Shown one piece after another: positions 1-10,041 of a stretch of 64,000 nt of DNA. Within the stretch, counting starts at the first letter, position 1; every line of letters starts with the position of its first letter. A program made the translations under genes and the position numbers. Under the pieces are notes generated by a model. That model searched no databases, was not told the DNA's origin, and was given only the letters and a program-made list of their open reading frames with translations. The DNA is from CAZPXZ01 sp965219495 (lineage in GTDB: Bacteria > Pseudomonadota > Alphaproteobacteria > Rhodobacterales > CAZPXZ01): the NCBI GenBank assembly GCA_965219495.1, contig OZ244777.1, positions 1,860,001 to 1,924,000 on the forward strand. Reading direction: 5' to 3'.

Positions 1-1
1 T

Positions 2-3000
2 CCGCGGAGGCAAACTCCCGGATTGGACGCAGCAGGATGGACCACCTTTCGGGTTCCGCTGGCGGAGGGCAAGGTCAGTCCGGCGGAGTTATCGGCCTGG
101 CTGGATCGGTGGGATGACTCGGCAATGCTGTTTCTTCGCACCGTATCCAGGATTGCACTGCGAGACCGAAGGGGGGCCATAACCAGCGAATTGGCTATCT
201 CGCGGATTGACCAAGGGAAGGTCGCACTCCATCGTTCGTCATCAATCGGCGGTGTGTCGCGGGAGCAAGTGACCGCGCATGATGGCCGTTCATGGATGGT
301 CTATAGGGCCGAATGTCCGACGCCCCTAGGCTTGTCTCGCGCCCACAAGGCAACTGAGTCCACTACTCCCATCAGCGTCGCGCTTCCGCTGTACGAGGTC
401 GAGTTAGGACAGATCCATGCGGGGCTGCCAGTGGCACCGACGAACATGGCAGTTTTCGCGAATGCGCAATTCGATCCAACGACGAGTCGACAGGACTTCC
501 CCGACAATGAATGGAACAAGGCGCTGGCCCCGCTGGTGGCGGAGTTATGGTCAGCGGCAGTGCTCGACTCCTTCGACCGCGATCCCAGATCTGCTTGGCA
601 GGCAATACCTAGGGTGGACGGGACGGACGAGCCATCGCAGATGCCGCTCATTCGCAGGCTAGAGGCTGAGGTAATTGACAGTGCGAGGCTACGAGTAGGG
701 TCCCGGCTGGCACTAGCCGTCCCCGGTAAGGGCAGATTGCCTATCCGGGAACTTGCAGTTGAGGAGAGACCTCTTGAGCGAATTTTGACGCCGAGTGAGA
801 CCGCTGAGCTCGCGGAACTCGAAGCGACGTTACCAGTGGAAGTAAGGGACCGGCGCGGAAGATGGAGAGAAGTGCTAGAGGATTGGCGGCGGGCCGGCGT
901 GGATCTCCCGAAGCCGGTTACCGTGGATCAAGCGCTCGATCTTCTCCAGGACAAGACGCGGGCGCCTGTTGCCGTGATTTTTCTCAGTGCGGTCGCGCTA
1001 AAGGAAGGTCTGCGCGAGAGGCTACTTGAGCTGCCCTGCGTGGTTGCACGTGACGGCCGGCGGCTGGTGCCGCCGCTGGAAGACGCTCCGGAGGCCGTCG
1101 CGTTGGATGTTTCGCCACTGGCGCAGCAACTTGGTGTCGTTACGCCGCTGCACCCGGCGCATCTCGCCAACGAGGCATGCGCCCGAAGGGTACTTGATTG
1201 GCTTCGAGCCTGCGGAGCGGTGGTGGATGGTACGGATGATCGAGAGGTAGTGAACCGACTGGCGGTGGCTGGCCGTTCGGATCGTTGCGTTGCTCGTCCC
1301 CTCCGAGTCGAACAGCTACAGGCCCTTCGCGCGGTCTTTGAACAGTTGGAGCCACAGGAGCGCGAACGCCTTGGAGCTGATGTCGGACGTGCAGTCGAAC
1401 TTGAAGCCTACAAATACGAGTTCAAGGGCGGGAGGAAACGCCGCAAGACGACCACTGCTCAGGCGGCAGATGCTTATCTGCCGCGCGCGGTTGAGCGAGA
1501 AGAGAGGAGCTTCGCGGTGGCTGCCGATAAGGCGCCGGGTCTCGTCTGGATAGGCGGCCTCTATGCCCGCCATCTCCGTTCGTCCCGGGGACGCCAAGGG
1601 GTTGGACCGCAGCGCTTCCTGCGACTGTTGGGGGCGGAGACGGCACCGAGGATCCGACTGCACCCGCAACTTAAGCAACCTTATGTCGTCGATCCGAGGC
1701 GGGCTCTTGAGGCGATGATCGACGGAGGAGTGCCAGCACATGCTGAGGAACTGGATGAGCGAGGCGCGACACATACACTGGAGGATCGAGACTCGCCAGC
1801 CTTGGAAATCGTGATCGAGGACATAGCGCGCGTTCGAAGCGGTCGGCAAAGACGGAGCCGCGCGGCGGCACTGGTATCCACGTTGGCGCGAGCGTGGGAC
1901 CGACTGGGCGATTACGCGGAAGTTCAATCCGCCTATGCCTATAACGGTTGGCGCGAAAAAGGGCCGATGCCGGCCTACTGGCTTTGGCAGGCGCATGATG
2001 TCGAGTGGCTTGATGACGAGCGAGGAACTCCCCGAAAGCCCTCCGAGTTGCGCGAGCGTAATTCTGGCACGGAGGCGATCTACGGCCCGAACTCGTCGGA
2101 CTTCCTTCACGCGGAGCTCTTCAGCCCGAACTGGCAACCGGTATTGCGGGCTCTAGGCGTATCGGGCGATCCAAGTTGTGGGCAGCTTGTGGGGCGGCTA
2201 AAGGAACTGCGTGCTGCCATGCAAGCAGGCACGTGCTCACCGCAGGATGCGGTGAAAGAGACCGCGATCGTATACAAAGCCCTCGCTCGATCGCTCAAGG
2301 GCGCGAGCTCACGGTCAGATCTTAGCCGGACAAAAGTGCGACTGGAGTTCTCGAGTGGTGATGGCCTGATACTTACGGAATTCGGCTGGCGCACACCCGA
2401 ACGCGTCTTCGGCGGGGATCCGGTTCTTGGTCAGTACGGCGCGTTTGCACCCGCCGTGGCCGATACGAGCGCACTCTGGGAGGCGCTTGAATTGAATCGG
2501 CCATCGGTCATGGACTGCGTGAGGGTGATACGCAAGATCGCGCAGCGCTTCCCCTTGGATTCCAGTGACACCGTGATCCTACTTGAAGCGCTTCGAGTCA
2601 TCGCAAGCGAGCGCAATGCGAACGCCACAGCACGGGAACGCCGGGCGCTTCGAGAATTGCCCCTGTTGACGCGTGGGGGGTGGGTCCGTCGGCGCCCGGT
2701 TTACGCGACCAACGACCCTTTGCTGGCGGATAGTTTGGGGGATCGTGTGGCGATATGGCAGCCGGGTGGAGATCTTGAGCAGTTTAGCTCCATCCTAGAG
2801 GCGCTCCGAGTGCGACCGATAGACGCCGCTAACTCCGAAGTGATCGAGCCAGAGTTGGCCGAGGAAGACCAGGACTCCACGGAATTCTTTCGCGCAGCGA
2901 TCCAGCAACTGCATGAAGATCTGGTTCGAAATGAGCCGGATCTCGCATACGGGCCAACTGTGCCTTGGGAACGCCTAGGCGGCCTCAGCGTGCGCGTCCA

Positions 3001-4045
3001 CCCATCGCTAGCGCTACGAGTGCCGGTCGAGGATGGCACCGGGGCAAAGTACGAATGCACGGTTGCAGTCAAGGTGGACGCAAATCGCGGCGCCGTGTTC
3101 GTTAGAATGCCCAGGGACTTGGCTAGCGTGGATCGTGGCGGCCGAGCGTTGGCCATGCTCTTCAAGGGTGATGGTCGACGTCTTGCGCATGCTTGGCGTG
3201 GGGCCTGCGACCGGACGGAGGAAGGGCGTCCGGCTACCGTCTTGGAGCTCGCTCAAGAGCGCGCAGCAAGGGAGGAGAGAGAGAAAGAGGTCGGCATTGA
3301 GGAGCGCATGGAGGCGTTTCGAGAAGGCACGTCACACCGGCACCGGACTGGCAGCCGACCGGGCGGACGGCAGAAAGGGGGAGGCAAGGCGCAATCGGGC
3401 GTCGGGCGGCCCGGCGGAACTGGGAACGGCTATGACACGTCGCCCATTGCAGTGCGCCGGGAGTTGGTAGATCCCAGTACGCTGCGGCTGCGCGATCCAC
3501 GGGGGCGCGTAACTGGAAAGGCGAACAGCAGTAAGGTGCGTACCAGATACCGTGGTGTAGGCCTCGAGGAGCCAGGCGGCCCCGCGCCACCAAGGCATCC
3601 AACGCCACCCCCGAGCTACACCGGTGAGGAGAGGGAGCGAGTTGGTCTGGAGCTCCTCGAGATGGTGCTCGGCAGCGACATAGTCGACGTTCGCGCTCAG
3701 CGACGAGTGGGTGCGGACGCGGTCGACGACCAAGAGCGATACTTCGAGCTAAAGGTAAGTGCTGGAAGCGAGCCCGACGTGGTTACACTGACGGCGTCTG
3801 AAGTGATGCGGGCTGCCATCGATCCCAACTTCGTGCTGGTCGTGGTGTCTGGGATTGAAGGAACAGATGCGCGGCCGACTGTGCGCCTGTTCCTCGAACC
3901 TCTAAAGCAACTCCAGCCGGGGACGGACGAGGGAAAGATCAACCTCTCGGGTGTACGAGGGTCGCAGAGTCTCGTCTATGAATTCGAACAGGGTGACGTC
4001 GCTGGCGGAGCTAACGACGACAATCGGCCAACTCGCCAAGAGTAG
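2..4045 (+). CDS. Sacsin/NOV-like large protein with C-terminal DUF3883 (5' end outside window)
   Basis: About 1,347 codons are visible and the frame is open to the left edge, so the start lies outside the window; a TTG at 23 is only an internal candidate. Residues 30-50 and 145-160 (counted from 23), with an NAQF...SRQDF motif, look like the strand and asparagine/arginine loop that follow the GHKL (Hsp90-like) ATPase core in sacsin and NO VEIN proteins; the ATP-binding motifs themselves would be upstream. Residues ~1205-1300 resemble DUF3883, and G-A-D-A-V followed by F-E-L-K (about 1231-1245) fits a D...ExK nuclease-type active site. Residues 1090-1200 are basic and low complexity. The role is not established; relatives often sit beside restriction or defence genes. 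The gene ends directly against an IS66 remnant, so it borders mobile DNA. The family call is reasonably safe, the defence role is inference. Confidence 0.65.
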   Translation, partial: PRRQTPGLDAAGWTTFRVPLAEGKVSPAELSAWLDRWDDSAMLFLRTVSRIALRDRRGAITSELAISRIDQGKVALHRSSSIGGVSREQVTAHDGRSWMVYRAECPTPLGLSRAHKATESTTPISVALPLYEVELGQIHAGLPVAPTNMAVFANAQFDPTTSRQDFPDNEWNKALAPLVAELWSAAVLDSFDRDPRSAWQAIPRVDGTDEPSQMPLIRRLEAEVIDSARLRVGSRLALAVPGKGRLPIRELAVEERPLERILTPSETAELAELEATLPVEVRDRRGRWREVLEDWRRAGVDLPKPVTVDQALDLLQDKTRAPVAVIFLSAVALKEGLRERLLELPCVVARDGRRLVPPLEDAPEAVALDVSPLAQQLGVVTPLHPAHLANEACARRVLDWLRACGAVVDGTDDREVVNRLAVAGRSDRCVARPLRVEQLQALRAVFEQLEPQERERLGADVGRAVELEAYKYEFKGGRKRRKTTTAQAADAYLPRAVEREERSFAVAADKAPGLVWIGGLYARHLRSSRGRQGVGPQRFLRLLGAETAPRIRLHPQLKQPYVVDPRRALEAMIDGGVPAHAEELDERGATHTLEDRDSPALEIVIEDIARVRSGRQRRSRAAALVSTLARAWDRLGDYAEVQSAYAYNGWREKGPMPAYWLWQAHDVEWLDDERGTPRKPSELRERNSGTEAIYGPNSSDFLHAELFSPNWQPVLRALGVSGDPSCGQLVGRLKELRAAMQAGTCSPQDAVKETAIVYKALARSLKGASSRSDLSRTKVRLEFSSGDGLILTEFGWRTPERVFGGDPVLGQYGAFAPAVADTSALWEALELNRPSVMDCVRVIRKIAQRFPLDSSDTVILLEALRVIASERNANATARERRALRELPLLTRGGWVRRRPVYATNDPLLADSLGDRVAIWQPGGDLEQFSSILEALRVRPIDAANSEVIEPELAEEDQDSTEFFRAAIQQLHEDLVRNEPDLAYGPTVPWERLGGLSVRVHPSLALRVPVEDGTGAKYECTVAVKVDANRGAVFVRMPRDLASVDRGGRALAMLFKGDGRRLAHAWRGACDRTEEGRPATVLELAQERAAREEREKEVGIEERMEAFREGTSHRHRTGSRPGGRQKGGGKAQSGVGRPGGTGNGYDTSPIAVRRELVDPSTLRLRDPRGRVTGKANSSKVRTRYRGVGLEEPGGPAPPRHPTPPPSYTGEERERVGLELLEMVLGSDIVDVRAQRRVGADAVDDQERYFELKVSAGSEPDVVTLTASEVMRAAIDPNFVLVVVSGIEGTDARPTVRLFLEPLKQLQPGTDEGKINLSGVRGSQSLVYEFEQGDVAGGANDDNRPTRQE

Positions 4046-4345
4046 GCGGTCGGCGCAAGAGTGACCTGCCCGGAGAACGGCGCGTAGTCTCGCATATCGA
4101 TCCAAGCCCGCGCGGTGTCGGTCTTGCCCTTGGCCAGCATCAAGACCGGCGTGTCATCACCGTGCAGCCGCTGCGCGCCCAGCACAAACGCCGCAATCAG
4201 CTCATACAACGGCCGCAGCGCCACGGCGCACGCGCCGACCTCGTCGGCCAGCGCCGAGACGGTGAACTCGACAGCTTCCCTCGCGTATCGTTCGTTCCGC
4301 CGGTTCAGCGGCTGATGCTGCCCGTATTTCTGAAACACCTTGGTG
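4046..4345 (-). pseudogene. IS66-family transposase (TnpC) fragment
   Basis: On the minus strand the translation contains KYGQHQPLNRRNERYAREAV, then RLHGDDTPV and a K-T-D-T-A-R-A-W-I-D-M-R-D-Y segment. This is the order seen in the DDE domain of IS66 transposases, where the D in DDTPV is a catalytic aspartate. Only about 100 of roughly 500 residues remain and no IS66 ends were found. The fragment abuts the stop of the preceding plus-strand gene and runs into its last codons, so the insertion or a later deletion ended there. It is a non-functional scar. Confidence 0.75.
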
Positions 4346-4381
4346 GCGCGAATCGGGAAATCGTAGTGTAGGGGCCGCGAG

Positions 4382-5522
4382 TCACGACAGTTCTTGAGTT
4401 GAATCCGGTGACTGCTTGTGCACGGAATGACGTTGAGGGGATTTTCGAGGATGCGCGATATTAGGACAAGTCATTATATTACAATACGTTAATGCCGTTC
4501 GAGCGGCCCAACGATAGAGAAAACTAGCACAAGAATGACGAAGGTCATGAAAGCGCACGTCCTTGATCCCGGCACGGCAGCGGATGCGGTGCCACTGATC
4601 ATAGACGTCGCTCAACGGCTCGCCCGGCTTCGGGCTCGTGATCACCCACGGATTGCCGTCCTCGCGCGTCAAGCCCCGCAGCACCGCGAACGCCGGGACG
4701 CCCAGATGGACGATCTTCGCCCCGGTCTTGGAGTCCGGCAGGCGCAGCTCGCTGCGGTCCAGATCCACGTACTCCCACCGCAGTGTCAGGATCTCCGCCT
4801 TCCGGCATCCCGTCAGCATCAACAGGCGGATTGCGGCGGTCGCCGAGGGTCGTTCCGATCCCTCCCGCTCGACCTCCCGTAGCACCTCGGCTAGGCGGCG
4901 GTATTCCTCGTCAGAAAGAAACCGCTCGCGCCGCTCTTCCCGAAAGTGCTTGATGTTCCGGCACGGGTTGGAGCCATCCGGGCGCATCTGCCAGAGTTCG
5001 GCCACCGCGAACATGCGCGACAGTGTCGCCAGCATCCGGTTGGCGTTCGTCGGGGTCGCGCGCATGTCGTGGTGCAGGGAGGCCACATCGATGCGCTGGA
5101 TATCCGGCACTCGGCGCGTGCCCAGCCGGGGCAGGATATAGCCCTCGACCATCTTGCGGTATTGCCGTTTCGTATTGGGCTTGCAATGGTCCGACACGTA
5201 TTCATCGAAAAAACGCCGTCCCAGTTCGGCGACGGTCGGCGCCTTGGCGTCCCGCAGGTCGCGTCCCGACAGGTCCTTGCCGGTCTTGGCGGCGGTGACG
5301 ATCTCGGCGGCCCTGGCCCCTGGCGGCAGCCGGGGAGATCGCCCCGTGCGGCCCGATGGTGACTTTCACGGCCCGTCCGCGCTCGCGGTACTTCACGATA
5401 TAGGTCTTGCGTCCCGAGGGACGGACGCGGACGCCGAAGCCCTTTATCTCGTCATCCCAGAGGACATGCTCGCGGTTCCGGGGTTCGAGGGCGTCGACGG
5501 TTCGCTTGGTGATCTTGGCCAT
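4382..5522 (-). pseudogene. Tyrosine recombinase (DUF4102-type integrase), frameshifted and 3'-truncated
   Basis: The reading starts at ATG 5522 (MAKITKRTVDAL), the usual N-terminus of P4/DUF4102-type integrases. The first frame holds the DUF4102 domain and is lost near 5310-5325; the match continues in a second frame (VTAAKTGKDLSGRDL, then SAM-like core DNA-binding domain) to the catalytic domain. Visible catalytic parts are the first arginine in LTGCRKAEILTL and HDLRHSCASF. After that box the sequence diverges, so the last H/W, the LLGH motif and the nucleophile tyrosine are missing. Such enzymes integrate genomic islands at tRNA genes or similar sites. With both a frameshift and a lost active-site tyrosine it cannot be active. 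Confidence 0.85.
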
Positions 5523-5763
5523 TCCACACTCCGTTTCTCTTTGCTTGGTGGGAACCATATGGGTACCCATAGGATGCAAATCGGAGTGTATTATTGTCGG
5601 CTACTGTCAGGTCGAAAAGACCCTAATACAATGAAATATCACAACTATCGTATGACATGTACCGACTTGTCGCGACATCCGTTGATGATTGCCGACCGGG
5701 GGCAGGTTCTCGCCCGATATGACGGCATGACTGGCGGCGGTATGTCGCTTATTCCTGAAACGG

Positions 5764-5935
5764 CATAAGCGGCACAGCCATGCGGCGGTCGCGGTGGGCA
5801 CCGGCGAGGGTCTGCGGATCGTCGCCGATCTTCTCGGCCACGCCGATATCGAAACCACCTTCGGTTACGCCCATCTCGCGGAGGACGCCGTCTTCGAGAC
5901 GGCGAGCGGCCGAGCCGCGCCAGCTCGTCCGCGTC
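5764..5935 (+). pseudogene. Orphan C-terminal fragment of a tyrosine recombinase, opposite strand
   Basis: Frame 1 reads RHKRHSHAAVAVGTG, then LRIVADLLGHADIETT and FGYAHLAEDAV. This is the HxxR...LLGH...Y box that ends a tyrosine recombinase, including the nucleophile tyrosine in GYAHL. It lies on the plus strand, while both neighbouring integrase pieces read on the minus strand and both lack this box. The fragment ends where the minus-strand piece begins (~5905-5935). There is no start codon or upstream catalytic arginine. It is either an inverted piece of one neighbour or debris of a third enzyme. Confidence 0.75.
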
Positions 5936-6300
5936 GAGGAACCGGGCAATGCGGTTCCTCGGGTTCTTCTTGATGCCGAAACAGGGATTGGTGCCGCGTT
6001 CGCGCAAGCCCCATTCCTCGGCCCGGAACATCATCGAGCGCAGAATCTCGAAGGCGCGATTGGCCGCGCCAGGTGGTCCCGGCTCGCCGTGTCGAACCAC
6101 GCGGCCACGTCCTCGGGGCCGATGTGGTTGAGCGGCATCTTGCCGAAGGCGTGCAGGTTGCGGGACTTGAGATTGGCGCGCACGGTCTTGCGCCTGGAAG
6201 GCTTCCAGTGCCGCTCGCAGCGGCGCAGAAACTCGACCGCGAACTCCCGGAAAGTCGGCGTCTCCTTCTCCCGGCGAATGTCCTTGGCGGGTTACCCGCC
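5905..6300 (-). pseudogene. Second tyrosine recombinase, N-terminal/core-binding fragment
   Basis: The minus strand carries FREFAVEFLRRCERHW and then NLHAFGKMPLNHIGPEDVAA in one frame. Another frame has ANRAFEILRSMMFRAEEWGL, then TNPCFGIKKNPRNRIARFL and DADELARLG. This order matches the SAM-like core-binding domain and the domain linker of integrases. At least one frameshift lies between the halves, and the match stops exactly where the catalytic domain should begin. The sequence differs from the integrase at 4382-5522, so it is a separate enzyme. Confidence 0.7.
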
Positions 6301-6424
6301 CCCGCGGATGCGGTCGAGGATGTCGCGGGCGCGACGGCGGGATTGTCTTCGAGTTCCGTCCCGTCGAGCCGTTCGCGGCTGGCCGGTTAGCGCGGTTCCG
6401 GCAGCTCAATTCGCGAAGCTGCGA

Positions 6425-7982
6425 TCAATCAGGAGTCGCGGCCATCAGCAAGAGGCAGTCTCGAAGATCGAGTGCTGCGACGGGCGTCACCCCCCGGGCC
6501 TTCCCCTTCGCGGGATGGACAACGTAGCGAGCCGTAATTCGCGCCAGCTTTCCTAACGCGAGATCGTGCGGTGCCAGTTCGCCCTTCTCTACAACGTAGC
6601 CGAGCCGGACTATTTCTTTTCGCAGCGCGCGGTCAAACCCACGTGAAATAGAATCGGGCAAGTCGGGTGTCTGGCCGGCGGAGGCGGCGTCCCTTCTTTG
6701 CTGGTCGAGTTCGCGGATACGGTCGTAAATGCGCGACGTCTTCACGCCCGCCTCCACCGCGGCCAGGAGATTGTCATATCGACGATCCAGATCCGCGACC
6801 CGCGCTTCGCATTCGCGCCGTGCGCGCTTGCATTCGGCGCGCAACCCGCGTAGCTCGGCCTCCCAATCGGGCGGGTGCTGCCGCAAGTGTTTCACAAGCA
6901 ATTCGGCAAGAGACTCTTCAAGCAGGGCCACCGGCGCAGTTCGGGCGGATGGACAAGTGCTCCGTCCCTTCCTCCGGACTGTAGAGCATCGGAACCGTTC
7001 ACTGCCCAGAACCTGCATGGGCCTGCCGCAACCGGCGCAAGTAACCAGGCCAGTCAGGGGTTTCGGGCGGCGCGGCCCTAATCCGGACCTGCGAAGATAC
7101 TCGGCATCTCGTCGTTCCCGTACCTTGTTCCAGAGTTCTTGCGGCACAATCCTCAGTTGCGGGACGGAGCTCGTAATCCAGGTTTCCTCGGGTTGCGGCG
7201 TATAGCGAAGACGGCCGGTGTCGGAGTGGCGTTCCAGGCGCGTCAAACCGTGCCGCAGGAGCCCGATATACGCAGGATGGTCGAGAATTCCGGGGCCGTG
7301 GAGGCGCGGGTTGATGAGGCGTGCGGGCCGCCACTTTCCTCCACTTGGCGCAGGGATTTCATCGGCATTGAGGCTGTCGGCGATCTCGCTGGTAGCGGCG
7401 CCCGCCGTGTACTCCTCAAATATCCGCAGGATCACCGCCGCGGCTTCGGGCACAATTCGCCGGCGCCCGCGCAAGGGCTGTCCGGACGCATCCACGCCGT
7501 ACCATGCCTCATAGCCATAGGGAGGGCGCCCAACTGTAATGCCGTCGCGGACGCGGCCCGCGAGCCCCCCTCCGCGTCTTCTCGGCGATGTTTCGCCGGT
7601 ACACGGCGGCAAAGGCGCCCGATAACCCGATGTGGACCTCCTCGATCATGCCTTCGAATAGCGTCACTACGTCAACATGTTGCCAGCGCAGCGACTGCCA
7701 GATCCCTGCGACGTGGGCCTGGTTCCGGGATATCCGGTCCAACGCCTCCGCCAGCACCGTATCGAAGCGCCCTTCTTCCGAATGCTGAATGAGGCGCTGC
7801 AGGCCTTTCCGCTCGATCATCGTCGTGCCGGTCGCTTCGGGATCCGTGTACATTTCGACGACTTCCCAACCCTGCCGTTCGGCATGCTCGCGGCAAATTG
7901 CGATCTGGTCCGCCAGCGAACGCCACGGTTGGGAAGGCTTCGAATAGCGTGCGTAGATGGCCACGCGGCGCAGGTCGTCCAT
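6425..7982 (-). pseudogene. Large serine recombinase broken by a single-base insertion
   Basis: From ATG 7982 (MDDLRRVAIYARYS) the resolvase domain has the catalytic serine in YARYS and the conserved LAEALDRISRN segment, and runs to IAEKTRRG. There a G6 tract (C6 on the plus strand, 7565-7570) shifts the frame; with five G's the reading would continue RRGLAGRVRDGITVGRPPYGYE-like into the next frame. That frame holds the Recombinase domain, a zinc ribbon (CAGCGRPM ... C-S-T ... C), a coiled coil and a C-terminal domain to 6425. An alternative start is ATG 8012. Reconstructed length is about 518 aa, normal for integrases and excisionases of mobile islands. Apart from the one base it looks intact, so a sequencing error cannot be excluded. 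Confidence 0.85.
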
Positions 7983-8089
7983 GCGATTGCCGGCGTGTTG
8001 CCCGCCCTCCATCGGACTACGCCCGGTCGGGGCGCTCGGTAACCCGCTTTCTATCGCAATTCGAACGCGCTCGGCAACAGCGGCAGGCG

Positions 8090-9160
8090 TCAGCTTCGCT
8101 CGAACCGTGCCGGGAGTACTGGCATCGGTCCCTTTTCAAGAAGCCAGCGCCAAGCGGCTGGCGGCGCATCAGTAAGGCCGACGAACAGGGGTTTTGTGTC
8201 CTCGGCGGTGTCCAGAAGCCAGGCAGCAGGTCCACCAGGCGAAAGTGCTATCCGAAACTCGCGTCCCTGTTCAATCAGCGAACTCGCCAGTTTGCCCTGC
8301 GGGACGAAGCGCCAAGGGACAAACTCGCGTGTAACCGCAAGCCCGGCCAGGGCGCGGACATCCCCGACGCAATCTCCTTCCGGCGATCGGCGAGGCGCGG
8401 CCCGAAGCAGCGCCACTGCCCTGCGGCTGTCCGGGGCGGACGGCGCCTCACGGGACAACGCCATTCGAACGGCCTCGTCCTCCTGCAGCGTGTGCAGTCA
8501 ATCCGGGCGCGCAAACAGGGTCAGCCGGTACTGCCGTCCGCACTAGAGCGGAATGCGCACAGCGCGCGGCCCTGCAACCGGAAGGCGGTGGAGTTGCCCG
8601 AGCACATAGACCTCGCATCCCGTCCCGGATGCAGCTTCGAGAAGGGCGCCACACCTTCGGTTAGGGTATGTGGGAAATTCATGCCGCGGGATCATCACGA
8701 GCTGGTCTGCAAGACAGTCGCCGCCAACTGCGAGTTTCGACGCCGCGCTGGCCAGCCGGGAAGTGGCTGTCGACCAGGTCCGCGGATGGAATGCCGGTTT
8801 CCACTCGTCGAGGGCCGCGTTCCGCCAGAGCGCCGCCAGCAGCTACCGCTCGCCGGGCAGTTCGGGGTCGGATCGCGCCGCCATGATCGAGGGCGGGTCG
8901 CCGACAAACGGGCAATCCTCCGCGTGGTCTGGCCCGCCGCCCGGATACCGCGCAAGCGTCGAGGTGCTGCCGAGCTGCCGGATCGAAAGTTTCGGGGCGC
9001 ATTCTCCCTGCAGGCACAAGCATTCCGCGTATCCGCGCCGGCGACGCGCTATGGAAAGCGCAAGTTGAACTTCGTGCGCCATTTCGCGGAACTGCCATGG
9101 TTCGAAGGTGGAGTCCTCGTTTCCGGGGACGACAATTCGAATTGGATAACGCGGAATCAC
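8090..9160 (-). pseudogene. DUF1173-like gene with three in-frame stop codons
   Basis: ATG 9160 overlaps the parB stop (ATGA). One frame stays readable over about 356 codons but is cut by TAG at 8845-8843, TAG at 8545-8543 and TGA at 8500-8498. Similarity to DUF1173 rests on an N-terminal Y-A-E-C-L-C-L segment followed by a G-G-G-P-D-H-A-E-D-C-P motif, which could bind metal, and on a C-terminal part with LASSLIEQGREFRIAL. DUF1173 proteins are about 390 aa, of unknown function, on alphaproteobacterial plasmids and integrative elements near partition genes. Because the frame is kept between stops, decay looks recent and by point mutation only. The family call is moderate. Confidence 0.5.
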
Positions 9161-10041
9161 GGCGAAGCCTCCGTTTGCAGACGCAGGCCGGCGCGTTTCA
9201 AGAAGCGCCGCCGTTCGCCGGGACTTGCTGCTTCCCAGGCCTTCTCCAGCCGATGGGCGCCATCGCGCCGGGACCGGCGTCCGGGTGGTGGGGTCCGGGA
9301 GTCCTCCGGGCCGCCACGGGAGAGCAGGCGATCAACCTCGCATTGCTGTCGATCGGCCGGTAAACCTGCGAGCCGATGCAACTCGCCTTCCTTGCCGGCC
9401 AGCTCCGTGCCACGGATGCGTTCGCGCAGTTCCGGCGCGAGATTCCGGTGAATGCGGACTGCCCGCTGAACCGCGCGCACCGACATGCCGGTTTGCTCGG
9501 ATGCGTCCGCCGCAAATGCCCGGACCGCGCAAGTCTCGCGGCCATTCCGCCGCGTCTCTCCGTGACAGGACTGTGGAAACAGCGCCTGGTAGAGCGCCTG
9601 GCGCTCCGCCAGGAAGTGGGCGCGGTCGAGCGCGGTGAGTTCGGCCCGGATCAGGTTCTCATCGATTTCCAGCAGGCGGGTCTCCCGTGGCGGCATGTTC
9701 CGCACGAAGGCATCAATGTGAGCCATCCCCAACCGCCTGCAGGCCTCCAGCCGGTGGGCGCCAGCGACGAGGATGAACAGACCGGGCGTCTCCGGTCCCC
9801 AGCGCGAAGGATCTTCCCGATCCAGCATGGCGTGCGGGCGCACGACAACCGGTTGCTGGAGGCCTCGCCGCGAGATGCTTTCCATCAGGCCTTCGACCGC
9901 GCCGGGATCAAGATTTCGCCGCAGCCGTAGGTGGACCCGAATCTGCTGCAGCGGGATCGGGACCGGCCTTGCGCCGGGCCGCCGCAGCGATCCGCTCTCA
10001 ACAGCGGCCTGGGCGGCGCGCAGGCTCCGGGCGGGCATCAC
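9157..10041 (-). CDS. parB: ParB/RepB-type partition protein
   Basis: A 294-aa protein starting at ATG 10041, overlapping the parA stop by 4 bp. It has a ParB-like nuclease/CTPase-fold N-terminal domain with LVAGAHRLEACRRLG (the family's box II) near residues 90-105 and ENLIRAELTALDRAHFL just after. A helix-turn-helix stretch follows (TGMSVRAVQRAVRIHRNL). ParB binds parS centromere sites and works with ParA to segregate low-copy replicons. The C-terminal half is short for chromosomal ParB and fits plasmid RepB/ParB proteins. The gene is intact and co-transcribed with parA and the broken DUF1173 gene. Confidence 0.85.
   Translation of the reverse strand: MMPARSLRAAQAAVESGSLRRPGARPVPIPLQQIRVHLRLRRNLDPGAVEGLMESISRRGLQQPVVVRPHAMLDREDPSRWGPETPGLFILVAGAHRLEACRRLGMAHIDAFVRNMPPRETRLLEIDENLIRAELTALDRAHFLAERQALYQALFPQSCHGETRRNGRETCAVRAFAADASEQTGMSVRAVQRAVRIHRNLAPELRERIRGTELAGKEGELHRLAGLPADRQQCEVDRLLSRGGPEDSRTPPPGRRSRRDGAHRLEKAWEAASPGERRRFLKRAGLRLQTEASP

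Noticed and set aside
8090..9160. Stop-codon recoding in the DUF1173-like gene
   Set aside because: Two different stop types occur three times, there is no supporting signal, and all neighbouring genes use the same stops normally.
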